A stretch of DNA of 64,000 nt, from the NCBI RefSeq assembly GCF_000718775.1, contig NZ_JOCB01000086.1, positions 6,933-70,932 of the forward strand, given 5' to 3'. The DNA comes from Streptomyces sp. NRRL S-31. Its GTDB lineage: Bacteria; Actinomycetota; Actinomycetes; Streptomycetales; Streptomycetaceae. A program made the translations under genes and the position numbers. Positions within the stretch are counted from its first letter, which is position 1. Every line of letters starts with the position of its first letter. The notes beneath the pieces were generated by a model. The model did no database searches. It saw only the letters and a list, made by a program, of their open reading frames with translations, and had not been told where the DNA came from. This document shows positions 18,460-26,997 of this stretch, one piece after another.

Positions 18460-19260
18460 ATGGGCGCCAACACCGAGCTGTTTCGTGCCGTTCCCACCGA
18501 GGTGCGGCCCTACCTGACGGAGCTCGTACGCCGCACGCGCGCGGTGTGCGGTTCCCGGCTGACCGGAGTGGTCGCGGTCGGTTCCCTCGCGCTCGGCGAC
18601 TACCGGCATGGCCGCAGTGACATCGACGTCACGGTCGTCGTAGAGGGCCCGCCTCCGGCCGCGGCCCTGCGGGAACTGGCCGACGCTCTCGATCACCGGC
18701 GGCTGCCGTGCCCGGCGGCGGGGCTGGAACTGGTCGTCTACGCGGCGGACTTCGCCCGTGTCCCGTCCGGGGAGGCCGGCTACCTGCTGGACCTCAACAC
18801 TGGTGCTCAGCTGCCGGGCCGGACCGCCTTCGACACGGCCGGGGCACCGTCGTTCTGGTACGTCATCGACCGCTCCGTGGCGCATCAGGACGGGATCGCG
18901 CTGTACGGGCCGCCCGCACCGGAGGTGATCGCGGCGCCCCGGCCGACGGACCTGTACACCGCGATCCGGGCCTCGGTGCGCGAGCACGGCGACGGTGAGG
19001 GGCATCTCGCCGACAACCGGGTTCTCAACGGGTGCCGCTCCGTGGTCTACTGCCGCACCGGGCGCTGGTTCGCCAAACGCGACGCTGCCGGTCAAGTCGC
19101 CGCCGCGGAGGAGGACTTCCGTCCGCTGATCGAGGCCGCGGTCCGCAGCTTCGAACGTCCTCGCGCCGCCGCGCTGTCCCTGCCCGGTCCGCAGGTCCGG
19201 GCGTTCCTCGGCTGGGTGCGAGCCCGCGTCGACGAGAACGCCGCGGCGGTCGGCGCCTGA
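18460..19260 (+). CDS. Nucleotidyltransferase-fold protein, AadA-like
   Basis: This 266-residue protein has the Pol-beta nucleotidyltransferase motif: VVAVGSLALGDY, then GRSDIDVTVVVE, which gives the GS and DxD metal-binding residues near residues 40-62. The C-terminal helical part (RVLNGCRSVVYCRTGRWFAK) corresponds to the DUF4111/AadA-type helical domain of aminoglycoside adenylyltransferases. It could inactivate an aminoglycoside, but many such proteins have no known drug substrate. The ATG at 18460 is chosen; earlier in-frame GTG and TTG codons are possible. Confidence 0.75.
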   Translation: MGANTELFRAVPTEVRPYLTELVRRTRAVCGSRLTGVVAVGSLALGDYRHGRSDIDVTVVVEGPPPAAALRELADALDHRRLPCPAAGLELVVYAADFARVPSGEAGYLLDLNTGAQLPGRTAFDTAGAPSFWYVIDRSVAHQDGIALYGPPAPEVIAAPRPTDLYTAIRASVREHGDGEGHLADNRVLNGCRSVVYCRTGRWFAKRDAAGQVAAAEEDFRPLIEAAVRSFERPRAAALSLPGPQVRAFLGWVRARVDENAAAVGA

Positions 19261-19559
19261 CAGGGCATTGTCGCGGTGGACGACCAAGGGGCCGCGGAGT
19301 CCGGCATGTACTTCACCTACTCACACCCGGTCCCGGGCCCCGTGAGGGCACGGTGAGGGCTCCCGGCAGCGTCGGCGGGACACTCGCACCGAAGTAGTCG
19401 GCACCCACTGGTGAACCTGGGCATCGTCGGGCAGGCCGCCGGCGTGGACGGGTCCTGGCCGGCCTTGGAGCGGTTCGAGGCGGTCGGCAGCGCGATCTCC
19501 GCCCGGCCGTCGCCCAGGCGCACGGCGCGCTCGTCGCCATGTGGGGGCGGCAACCTGCC
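19261..19559. other. Intergenic, no gene seen
   Basis: No frame shows a family motif. It precedes a short transposase remnant. Confidence 0.4.
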
Positions 19560-19692
19560 TGCACCCACACCGATTGCCGACCTTGTGCGGTGGGCGAAGA
19601 CGCGATGGCGGATCGAGCACGACTCCCGCGAACCCGAACCCGCATCCGAACACGGCCCGGGCCCGGACCACTGCTGGGGCGGGGTGGCATGA
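19560..19692 (+). mobile_element. Transposase remnant (IS701/IS4-like)
   Basis: The frame encodes IADLVRWAKTRWRIEHDSRE and then PEPASEHGPGPDHCWG. This recalls the conserved late DDE segment of IS701-group transposases (WAKxRWRIEHDYRELK followed by GLDHFEGR). Everything on either side is lost. Confidence 0.6.
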
Positions 19693-20053
19693 TTCCCCGC
19701 CGCTCCGGCCCGGGCGTACCGTCACGGCGGAAGGGCTGGGTCCCGGCCGGTGTCCCAGCACCTGTGGGGCGACGGCCCCCGGACAGTTGCGGCTCCACTC
19801 GATCACCGGAGAAGCCCCCGCAAGGTCCAGGTCCCGCTGTGCGGCAGGAGAAGTGCGCCCTGGCGGAATCGCCGCCCGTACCGCCCGGCTGGCTGGAGGG
19901 GCCAGCGGCGCACGACTCGCTGTGCCGTCGCACCGAGGAGCGGGATGCCGGCTCCATGGAGTCCGGGACGTGAGCGAGCCGGTGGGGTGGGAGCCGCTCG
20001 GCCCCGCCCCACCGGCTCGCTCGGGAGCCACGGGCCCTCGGGGGACTACCGCG
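19693..20053. other. No supported gene
   Basis: The stretch contains a Cys-rich plus-strand frame but no recognisable family. It lies downstream of the subtilase stop. Confidence 0.4.
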
Positions 20054-23000
20054 TCACTCCCAGGAGTACTGGTTCGTGGACACCAACTGACCTGGGACCA
20101 CTTGCCCCTTGGTGCGGAACTCGGTGTACGCCCAGTACTCGACGTCAGGCTTCAGCGGAGCACCCGGCCGCAGTTTGTACGGCGGTGTCGTGCCGCGCTC
20201 CACCGCGGTCGGCAGTTCCAGCGTCGCCGGCTTGTAGTGGCCGTTACGGCTGAGGACGATGTGTCCGAGCCGGTATTTGACGACCGGGCTACCGGAGTCC
20301 TGTGCGAAGACGTACGCCGTGTACGTGCCCGCTGCCGGCATGAAGACCCAGGCCCGCTCGGAGCTGCTCCAGCCGGCGGCGCTCCGGTAGACCAGCTTGT
20401 CGCCCTTGTACAGCCACAGGTCGAGGTTGGTGTCCGGGTCGTCGGTCACGGTGTCCACGACGATTCCGGCGCTGCCCGCCGGCACCTTGAAAGAGTGCGC
20501 CTGCACCCCGAGGGCCTTGCGGTCGAAGACCCCGCCGCTGACCCCGGTCCGCATCGAGTACGACTCCCGCTGCATGGGGGCGTAGCCGGTCGACCGGCCG
20601 GAGACCGGGCCGGTGAACCCCGGCTCGAACATGCCGTAGGTGCCGTCGGTGAGCCGGCCGAACTCTTCCAAGTTGTCGTCGTACTGCCGGGGCGTGATGC
20701 CCCACGGGCGCGCGGCGACCGGGATCCGTACCTGGTGAGCGGTGCCGCGCCAGGTGATCGTGCCGGTGACGTAGCGGTCCCACGGTGCGCTGCCGCGCCG
20801 CAGGGTGATGGTGACCGAGGCGGTCTCGCCCGGTGCCACCGTCACCGTTGCCGGTGCGATGCTCACCTGCATGCCCTGTAGCCCGCTCGTCGAGGCATGG
20901 TACGTCTCCCGCTTGCTGCCCACGTTGGTCAGCTTGCGGGTCAGCACCACCGGCTTGGTGCCGTCGTACTCGCGCAGCCCGATCGACGGCAGGTTCAGCT
21001 CGCGGCCGTCGGGCTGAGCCGCTTCGCTGAACGCGGTCAGGCTCTTGGCGTCCGGCTCGATGACCAGACCCGGATCGGCGGCCCGTTTCAGCGACGGCAG
21101 CCCGCTGCCCTGAGCCAGCGGGCTGGTGTTGCCCACGGGGTCGGCTGTGGTGTGCAACGCCGAGGCAACCGCGCCGGGTGACCAGTCGGGATGCTCGGCC
21201 CGCAGGATCGCGGCCTGACCGGCCACGTGCGGGGTCGCCATCGAGGTCCCCGAGTACGCGTCGTACTGCCGGCCGAAGTTTCCCGGCGGGGAGACGGCCG
21301 CGACGATGTCGCTGCCGGGGGCGACCAGGTCGGGCTTCATGAGCCCTGGGTGCATCTTGTCCGGCCCCGTCGCAGAGTAGTCCGCGATGGTCGGCACGCC
21401 TGGGGCACCGGAGCCGTGGCTGCTCGACGTGAGCTGTGCGGTGCCGTCGGCCGGGTGCCTCATCAGGTAGTTGAAGATCTCGCCGGCCTGGTCCCTGGTG
21501 TTCAGATAGAGCACCGGGAAGTCGTAGATGCTGTTGACCCGGAAGTTGCCATTGGGGTCGAAGAGGATCATTGCCGCCGCGCGCTTGGCCTTGAGCTCCT
21601 CCACCGCGCCGTAGGGGCTGTCCAGGGCGCAGGCGACCACCTTGCCCTTCACCTTCGCCGGGTCCAGACTGCCGGGCTCGCAGTACGCCGAGCCCTCCTC
21701 CAATGTGCCGGCCTGCTCGCCGAAGACCAGCGGCAGGGATCGGCCGCCGGGAAGCACGTCCAGCGAGGCCCCGGTGATCGAGGTGCCGTCGCCGAGCCGG
21801 ACGGTCCCCTCGTTCACCTGAGTCACCGCCGCGCCGACTGTGGTGACCCACGGCTGGGTGTTGCTGACCGCGCTGCTGAAGCCGCTGTTGCCGGCCGCGG
21901 CCGTGACGAAGACTCCGGCCAGCGTGGCGTTGAGGAAGGCCTTGCCGATCGGGGTGTTGGGCTCGCTGTCCCCCAACTGCGTTCCGATCGAGTAGTTGAG
22001 CACCTGCACGCCGTCGGCGACCGCGGCGTCGATGCCCGCGATGATGTCGGCGTCGTATCCCAAGCCGCCCCAGAGGACCTTGTAGACGGCGATCTGCGCG
22101 TCCGGGGCCACACCGGAGACCGAACCGAAGTTCCGCCCCGAGATGGTGACGTTGTCGACGGGCAGGCCGGCCGCGGTGGACGCCGTGTGCGTACCGTGCC
22201 CGACCATGTCCCGGGGGGAGAGCACCTCCCCCTCGGGCAGCGTGCCGCCCGACACCGCGAGGAGCGTGTCGGCGAAGTACCGGGCGCCGACGATCTTGCC
22301 GTTGCAGTGCTGGGCAGCGAATGTGTAGCCGGTCTGGCAGGTGCCGTGCCAGCCCGCCGGGGTCGCCGGTATCCGCTTGGCGAACGACGGGCTTTCCGGC
22401 CAGATCCCGGTGTCCAGGACGCCGATCACGACCCCGGCGCCGGTGCTTCTGCCCGGCTTCCGCGCGTCGGACTTCTGCGCGCTGGTCGTCGGCGAGCCGG
22501 TTGCCTGGGCGCCGGTGGCCGATGCACCGGTCTTGGCTGTTCCGGCCGTGCCCGTTGCCGTGCCCGTCGTCGGCTGCGGCGTGGTGTCACCAAGGGACGC
22601 CTGGCTGGTCCTGACCACCTGGGACTTGGTGACCGAACGGACCCGCTTGTCCGCCTTCAGTTCCTCGACCTGAGCTGCTGTCAGCCTGGCGGAGAAACCG
22701 TTGAAGGCCGTGGTGTAGACCTCGTTGACCGTGACGCCGGCTGCCTCGGCCACGGCCGTCCGCTGGGTACCCAGGTGCTTCCGGTACGACTTCGCCGCCC
22801 CCGACTGCGGTTCCAACTGCTCGCCCGGTGCCGGGCGGGTTCGGGCCAGCCCCGAGAGCCGGCCCGTGTACGTCGCCACCGGTTCCTCGGCAAGTTCCAC
22901 AATGTACGGAGTTCGACCGGAGGGCATTTGCTTGGGTTTCGCATCGGACTTATCGGTCTGGCGCGGTCTGAACCGGCCGGCGCCCCCGGTCAGGTCGACC

Positions 23001-23173
23001 CGATCTCCCTCGGGTCGCAAACCAGAGCTGACACCGCTGGCCACCGAGGCGTCCGGCTCGGCGGGTGCCGCCGTTGCCGTCCCCCCTGTGGCGACCGTGC
23101 CACCGCCGGCCAGGACGAAGGCGAGCAGGGGTATGGCCAGCCTCTGTCGCTGGGTTCTTGTGCTCGTAGCCAC
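20054..23173 (-). CDS. Large secreted S8 subtilisin-like serine protease
   Basis: This is a 1039-residue exported protease. A signal peptide (first about 36 residues) is followed by an inhibitor I9-type propeptide (PYIVELAEEPVATY at about 89). The S8 catalytic triad is visible: Asp254 in VLDTGIWPE, His326 in GHGTHT, and Ser in GTSMATPHVAG near residue 640. The oxyanion Asn is in AAAGNSG at 429. A PA domain is inserted before the Ser, and Fn3-like and C-terminal beta domains follow. The layout is that of actinobacterial and plant-type subtilases. The gene stands alone; a small dyad lies at 23263-23279. Confidence 0.94.
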   Translation of the reverse strand: MATSTRTQRQRLAIPLLAFVLAGGGTVATGGTATAAPAEPDASVASGVSSGLRPEGDRVDLTGGAGRFRPRQTDKSDAKPKQMPSGRTPYIVELAEEPVATYTGRLSGLARTRPAPGEQLEPQSGAAKSYRKHLGTQRTAVAEAAGVTVNEVYTTAFNGFSARLTAAQVEELKADKRVRSVTKSQVVRTSQASLGDTTPQPTTGTATGTAGTAKTGASATGAQATGSPTTSAQKSDARKPGRSTGAGVVIGVLDTGIWPESPSFAKRIPATPAGWHGTCQTGYTFAAQHCNGKIVGARYFADTLLAVSGGTLPEGEVLSPRDMVGHGTHTASTAAGLPVDNVTISGRNFGSVSGVAPDAQIAVYKVLWGGLGYDADIIAGIDAAVADGVQVLNYSIGTQLGDSEPNTPIGKAFLNATLAGVFVTAAAGNSGFSSAVSNTQPWVTTVGAAVTQVNEGTVRLGDGTSITGASLDVLPGGRSLPLVFGEQAGTLEEGSAYCEPGSLDPAKVKGKVVACALDSPYGAVEELKAKRAAAMILFDPNGNFRVNSIYDFPVLYLNTRDQAGEIFNYLMRHPADGTAQLTSSSHGSGAPGVPTIADYSATGPDKMHPGLMKPDLVAPGSDIVAAVSPPGNFGRQYDAYSGTSMATPHVAGQAAILRAEHPDWSPGAVASALHTTADPVGNTSPLAQGSGLPSLKRAADPGLVIEPDAKSLTAFSEAAQPDGRELNLPSIGLREYDGTKPVVLTRKLTNVGSKRETYHASTSGLQGMQVSIAPATVTVAPGETASVTITLRRGSAPWDRYVTGTITWRGTAHQVRIPVAARPWGITPRQYDDNLEEFGRLTDGTYGMFEPGFTGPVSGRSTGYAPMQRESYSMRTGVSGGVFDRKALGVQAHSFKVPAGSAGIVVDTVTDDPDTNLDLWLYKGDKLVYRSAAGWSSSERAWVFMPAAGTYTAYVFAQDSGSPVVKYRLGHIVLSRNGHYKPATLELPTAVERGTTPPYKLRPGAPLKPDVEYWAYTEFRTKGQVVPGQLVSTNQYSWE

Positions 23174-23464
23174 AAGACTCCTTCCAGTAGCTCCCCCGAT
23201 GGGAGCGATCCCATGAGCGTCGACGCTCTCTCCCGGGATGTGAGGGGGGAGTACGACCTACCTAACTCGACGTCAGTTAACGAGGTGTTACAGGCTGTTT
23301 CAGATGCTCACGTGGCCACAGTGGTCGTACCTCTACGGAAAGCGGAGGGATCCCGCGAGGGCTCCCCGTCCCCTTGCGACCGCACGTACCGGACGCCGCA
23401 GACCCCGGCCTTCGGGCGGACGACGGGCATGTGACGAGACCCAGCCCCCATGCCGGTGACTCAA
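23174..23464. promoter_or_regulatory. Upstream region of the subtilase gene
   Basis: No gene is seen. TAACT and AGTTA (23263-23279) flank a GACGTC palindrome, making a 17-base interrupted dyad about 90 bases before the protease start. GGAAGGAG precedes the start. Confidence 0.4.
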
Positions 23465-23600
23465 CTGCCCTGGGGGCGAAGGGGTACTCGTCGCAGGAGG
23501 CGCGGCCCGCGCGCTTCATGTCGGCCGGCGGATTCTTCGGGCACACGGCGGCCCGGTTCTTGTTCTTCTCCTTGTCGTTGATCATCCAGTGCTGGGCTTG
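23465..23600 (-). pseudogene. NucA/NucB-type deoxyribonuclease fragment
   Basis: The frame encodes DKEKNKNRAAVCPKN, then GRASCDEYPFA, the Cys-Asp-Glu core of the NucA/NucB nuclease domain. That domain is common at the C-terminus of secreted or toxin-like actinobacterial proteins. The sequence stops matching right after the CDEYPFA motif, and the rest of the gene is missing. Confidence 0.6.
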
Positions 23601-23639
23601 CCGCCGTAGGGGTCGCCGTAGTGGCCGCCCCGGCTGCGG

Positions 23640-23797
23640 AGTCCGCGGATGCCGTCGGCGGTTCTACCCTGGACGACTTCGCCATCGACGCCGCCACCGC
23701 CCTCGTGACCTGCCCCGCCGGGCACACCGTTGCCCTGTCAGATCCCAGTGGGGCTGCCTGGCCTCCGGCCGGACAGCCCCCACCAAGATCTTCATGA
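23640..23797 (+). mobile_element. IS1182-like transposase remnant
   Basis: The frame reads STLDDFAIDAATALVTCPAG and then HTVALSDPSG. It resembles the DFxVDxxxxTVTCPxGxT zinc-ribbon-like stretch in the middle of IS1182-family transposases. The catalytic parts are absent. Confidence 0.55.
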
Positions 23798-23858
23798 CCC
23801 TTCTAGCGGTCACGTCCGATGCAGCCGCTGCGTTCTGACCGTCGCCACTCCGTGGTGA

Positions 23859-24235
23859 TCAGCTGCTCTCGTGCGCCAGCTCCCAGGCGTGCCGGACTTC
23901 GGCGGGAATGCGTCCGCGTATCGGCACGTCGTAGCCGTTCGCGCGCGCCCAGTTGCGCGGCCACGCTGAGCGGTGGCAGTGGCGTCGGCGATGCGCAGCA
24001 GGTGGCCGGCGACGTCGCCGACCCCGGCGGACCATCCGTCCTCGAAGCGCTGCTCGGACCCGTGCGGGGCGCTGCTCTCGGAGATCCAGGTGTGGGCGCC
24101 GGCCACCGCCCCGGCCTCCAGCTTCGACACGATGTCGTCGGCCTGCTCATGTCCGATACCGGCGGCGGCCAGGGCCTGGAAGACGGTGAACCGCGCCGCC
24201 GCGGCCTCGTGCTGGTGGTGGCTGATGCGGGCCAC
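23859..24235 (-). pseudogene. Frameshifted protein with Lsr2-type C-terminal domain
   Basis: The N-terminal frame begins MARISHHQHEAAAARFTVFQ and runs about 90 residues without a known family. Near 23965 the frame shifts. In the shifted frame the end reads RNWARANGYDVPIRGRIPAE, then VRHAWELAHES and a stop. That is the characteristic DNA-binding C-terminus of Lsr2 and related proteins (WARxNGxxVxxRGRIP). One small indel would restore a single protein, so this may be a recent mutation or a sequencing error. Confidence 0.65.
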
Positions 24236-24287
24236 CTCCTGGCCGTACGCGTCGGCGTCGTACTGTCCGGTGCCTACGCCGCCTCCG

Positions 24288-24410
24288 TCTGCGTGGTCTT
24301 GGCCCAGTCGAGTCGCTGGGGTCTCCCACCAGCCGCCGACTTCAGCCGGGCGTTCCGTGCCGCCTACGGGATCTCACCCAGGGGCTACCGTCTCCTTGCC
24401 CCTTCACTTG
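24288..24410 (+). pseudogene. AraC-family regulator C-terminal remnant
   Basis: The plus frame reads SSRWGLPPAADFSRAFRAAY and then GISPRGYR. This is the second HTH of AraC/XylS regulators (WGF.....FSRAFRxxYGxSPxxYR). The first HTH and the sensor domain are absent. Confidence 0.7.
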
Positions 24411-24487
24411 CCGGGAGACTGGCTGCCAAGGAACTGAGGACTGTTTGCCAATGTCACTCCAGGGCTTCTTGGCCATCCTGGTGACTT

Positions 24488-24570
24488 AATGCTGGCCGAG
24501 GCGCTGAACGGCATCCTCAGGACCGAGCTGATCGAAGGTCAAGGCCTGAAAGGGAGTTGGACTACCGTGA
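24488..24570 (+). mobile_element. IS3-family OrfB scrap
   Basis: LMLAEALNGILRTELIEGQG matches the conserved (A)E(S/T)xNGxxKxELI motif of IS3-family integrase domains. Only about 25 codons remain. Confidence 0.5.
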
Positions 24571-24613
24571 AATCCGCCCTTTTCCATACTGACCGGCACA
24601 ACGAGGGAGCACA

Positions 24614-25021
24614 ATGAAGAGGCGACTGGTCAGGATCCTCACCCCGCTGGCAGTCAGCGCGGCAATCGTTGGTGTCACCACGCCACTCGCGTCGGCTGCT
24701 CCCGAGCTGGAGGTGGACGTCGCCGAGAAGCTCGAAGGCGGGCACCCCGACTGGACGTACAGCAAATGTGTGTCCAGCAACAACGGCGAGGTCTGTTACA
24801 ACAGGGCCACTGACGATTTCTGGGTGCAGGACCTGGACCGCGATGGGAACCCCTCAACCGCCTGGTGGGACATAGGCGCTCGTAGAGGGCAATGCATATC
24901 CAGGGCCGGCGCGAATGGCCATTGGGCCTACTGCCGGAAGAACCTCCCGGAAGGGCGCACAGTTGTTCTCTGGTCCCTGGGCGACGACGGCCGCAAGTAC
25001 AAGGTCACTTCACCGACTTGA
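24614..25021 (+). CDS. Small secreted protein
   Basis: This is a 135-residue exported protein with a clean signal peptide (MKRRLVRILTPLAVSAAIVG, cleaved after PLASA near residue 28). The mature chain of about 107 residues has four Cys, enough for two disulphides, and many aromatic residues (YSKCVSSNNGEVCYN, WWDIGARRGQCIS, WAYCRKN). AGGGAGCACA precedes the ATG. No family is recognised. It is the only intact gene in the remnant zone. Confidence 0.75.
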   Translation: MKRRLVRILTPLAVSAAIVGVTTPLASAAPELEVDVAEKLEGGHPDWTYSKCVSSNNGEVCYNRATDDFWVQDLDRDGNPSTAWWDIGARRGQCISRAGANGHWAYCRKNLPEGRTVVLWSLGDDGRKYKVTSPT

Positions 25022-25103
25022 CCTCGCTGAGGGCGTGCAGGGCATATTGCCGAGGTAAGCCCAGGCAGTCGTCTCCCGGGCGCACGTGATGCTGTGCTGA
25101 CGG

Positions 25104-25452
25104 TTACGCGGTCCCCGTCTGTGTCTGTGTGGTTTTGGCCCGGTTGAGTCCGAGGGCGGCGAGCTGCTGGAGCTGGTCGGTGGTGAGATTGGCGCGCCGG
25201 GCCTTGGTGTTCGCCAGGAACACACCCAGTTTCACCGCGTGCCCCTGGCCGTCGATGGTGACGGTTTCGGTGTGGGTCCGGCTGACGGGCCCCGTGGTGC
25301 CGGTGCGGGCGGTGTACTGGGCGAGAGCGGCGCACCCGCGCTCGAAGCCGCCTGTACCGCTCCTGGGCGCCCTGGCGGGGGTGTTCTGCCGCGGGGCAGG
25401 GGCGTGACGCCGAGGGCGGCCAGCCGTTCACGCTCCCCCGGCTACATGCCAC
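25104..25452 (-). pseudogene. Helicase-associated-domain protein, 3' remnant
   Basis: Near the end, the minus frame reads ETVTIDGQGHAVKLGVFLAN, then TKARRANLTTDQLQQLAALG and a stop. This is the repeated helicase-associated (HA) domain seen in large Streptomyces helicase-like proteins. Upstream, ERERLAALGVTPLP occurs in a different frame. The helicase part is gone and at least one frameshift is present. Confidence 0.65.
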
Positions 25453-25529
25453 CCGACGAGTACGAATAGGCGCACTGGACGAAACTGGACCGCTTGATCA
25501 CACGATCGCGGACTCCACGAAAATCGGGG

Positions 25530-25780
25530 CAGCTCACGTGGCCCGGTCACGCCGCTCCTGTTGCTGCTCGGGTAAAACGGCGTCCAAGGGGCGGGGAACA
25601 GCCTGGCGGCGCCGCTTCCTCGAACGCGGTCCGGACGGCCTGTGTGACGATCCCCGCCCGGGCGTCCCGCGCGAAATCACCGACGCGGACGTCGAGCGGG
25701 TCATCGTCAAGACGCTCGAGGAAACCCCGAAGAACGCCACCCACTGGTCGACCAGGTCGATGGCGGCCGCCACCGGTCAG
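25530..25780 (+). mobile_element. IS630-family transposase remnant
   Basis: The plus frame encodes WRRRFLERGPDGLCDDPRPG, then VPREITDADVERVIVKTLEE and THWSTRSMAAATG. This is the N-terminal HTH region and linker of IS630-type transposases. The DDE domain is absent; sequence of a different element follows directly. Confidence 0.75.
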
Positions 25781-25942
25781 GTCGTGGGTTCGGCCCGGCA
25801 ACGCGGGGGAGATCCACAGCAGCCTGCCGTCCGGATCGGTGACCAACTGCACGTTCACGCCGTGCCGTCGGTGCTTATGGGAGTAGTCGGCGCGTCCGTT
25901 GCCGACCTGGTCGCACTCGGTAAGTGTGCCGTTCAGCGGCAC
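25775..25942 (-). mobile_element. IS5-family transposase remnant
   Basis: The minus frame reads GRADYSHKHRRHGVNVQLVT, then DPDGRLLWISPALPGRTHDL. This is the DDE_Tnp_4 segment of IS5-family elements (YSxKHxxHGxNVQ...G...SpalPGxxHD). It abuts the IS630 piece head to head at about 25780. Confidence 0.75.
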
Positions 25943-26023
25943 GAAGTCCGGGTCGCTCTCGCGTAGGACCTTCAGCGGACCCGGTGCACGGGTCGGCGAC
26001 CAGGATCCCCGACAGAGTCAAGC

Positions 26024-26683
26024 TCAGCCCTCGACCCCCACGAGCCGCCACACCATCTCCACGACCCGGTCCCCCAACTCCGGCTCCCGCTGGCCCTGCC
26101 GCATGTACGACGCGTAGTAACTCCCGATCATCATGTCGGCGACCAGCTCCGCGTCGACCCCCTCGCGTAACACCCCCTGTGTCGCCAGTCGCCGCAACGT
26201 GTCGATGAGCGGCTTCTGCCGAGGCTCCAGCGCGTGTTCCCGCATGAGCTCGATCAAGCCAGGTGTGCGCTCGGCCTCGCTGAGAACGTTCCCGATGACG
26301 GTCATGCCCCGGCCTGTCGGGCCGAAGGGAGAGGCGTGGCGCAGGGCCTGCCGCAGGGCCTCGACAGGCGGGAGTTCCTCCAGGGGGCCGATGGGGTGCC
26401 GTTCACGCTCCTCCTGGAAGTTGAAGTCGAGGGCGTCGACGACCAGGTCGTGCTTGTTGGACCAGCGCCGGTACACCGTCGGCCGGGTGACGCCGGCATC
26501 GGCGGCGATGTCACCGATCGTCATACGGGAATAGCCGTCACTGACGAGCCGGTCGACGGTCGCGCGCAGAACCGCCTTCTCCACCGAAGGGTCCCTGGGT
26601 CTGCCGGGCCCGCCCCCGGAGGGGGGTTTCGTCCTGCTCTTCCCTGCGCCCTCTTCGCTGTTCTCAGGGCTTTTTTCGGCCAT
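26024..26683 (-). CDS. TetR/AcrR-family regulator
   Basis: This is a regulator of about 219 residues; an ATG three codons earlier is also possible. A basic Gly- and Pro-rich leader precedes the HTH IGDIAADAGVTRPTVYRRWS, followed by the C-terminal domain with LIELMREHALEPRQKPL, as in the TetR_C_11-like group. It is divergent from the carboxylic acid reductase gene, 314 bases away, and is the natural candidate for its repressor. Confidence 0.9.
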   Translation of the reverse strand: MAEKSPENSEEGAGKSRTKPPSGGGPGRPRDPSVEKAVLRATVDRLVSDGYSRMTIGDIAADAGVTRPTVYRRWSNKHDLVVDALDFNFQEERERHPIGPLEELPPVEALRQALRHASPFGPTGRGMTVIGNVLSEAERTPGLIELMREHALEPRQKPLIDTLRRLATQGVLREGVDAELVADMMIGSYYASYMRQGQREPELGDRVVEMVWRLVGVEG

Positions 26684-26997
26684 GTCTCGCATCCGGTCAG
26701 CGTAGCTTGCCGTTGCTTTACTTGACAGTCACGTAACGCAACTTAAGATAGTTGTCGAGTACACGGAGACGTCTGATCAGAAGGAACGTGTCAGCTTCCC
26801 CCATGGAGACGGTGGCCGGCAGGCCCGGCAGACCGCACATACCGCTCCACCCGTAGCCCGAGCGCCACCCCGGGCCGGCCACGCCTTCCCTGGACCACTG
26901 CCCCGCCGCGCCATCGCACCGGGCCGGGCCGGGCCATCGGCGTGTGCCTGAACTGAGCACCAACTCGTCCTGATGTAACACAGTTGATGGAAAGTCG
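26684..26997. promoter_or_regulatory. Divergent promoter region of TetR and CAR genes
   Basis: TTGACA (26722-26727) and TAAGAT (26744-26749) are 16 bases apart and give a good sigma-70-like promoter reading toward the reductase. The same AT-rich block is where the TetR protein would be expected to bind. No gene is seen between 26750 and 26997. Confidence 0.55.

Noticed and set aside
18460..19260. Calling the nucleotidyltransferase a proven aminoglycoside resistance gene
   Set aside because: The fold motif is clear, but drug-specific residues cannot be judged by eye and no cluster context supports it.
21191..23434. 747-codon plus-strand frame opposite the subtilase
   Set aside because: Shadow frame; the minus strand has the full catalytic triad and signal peptide.
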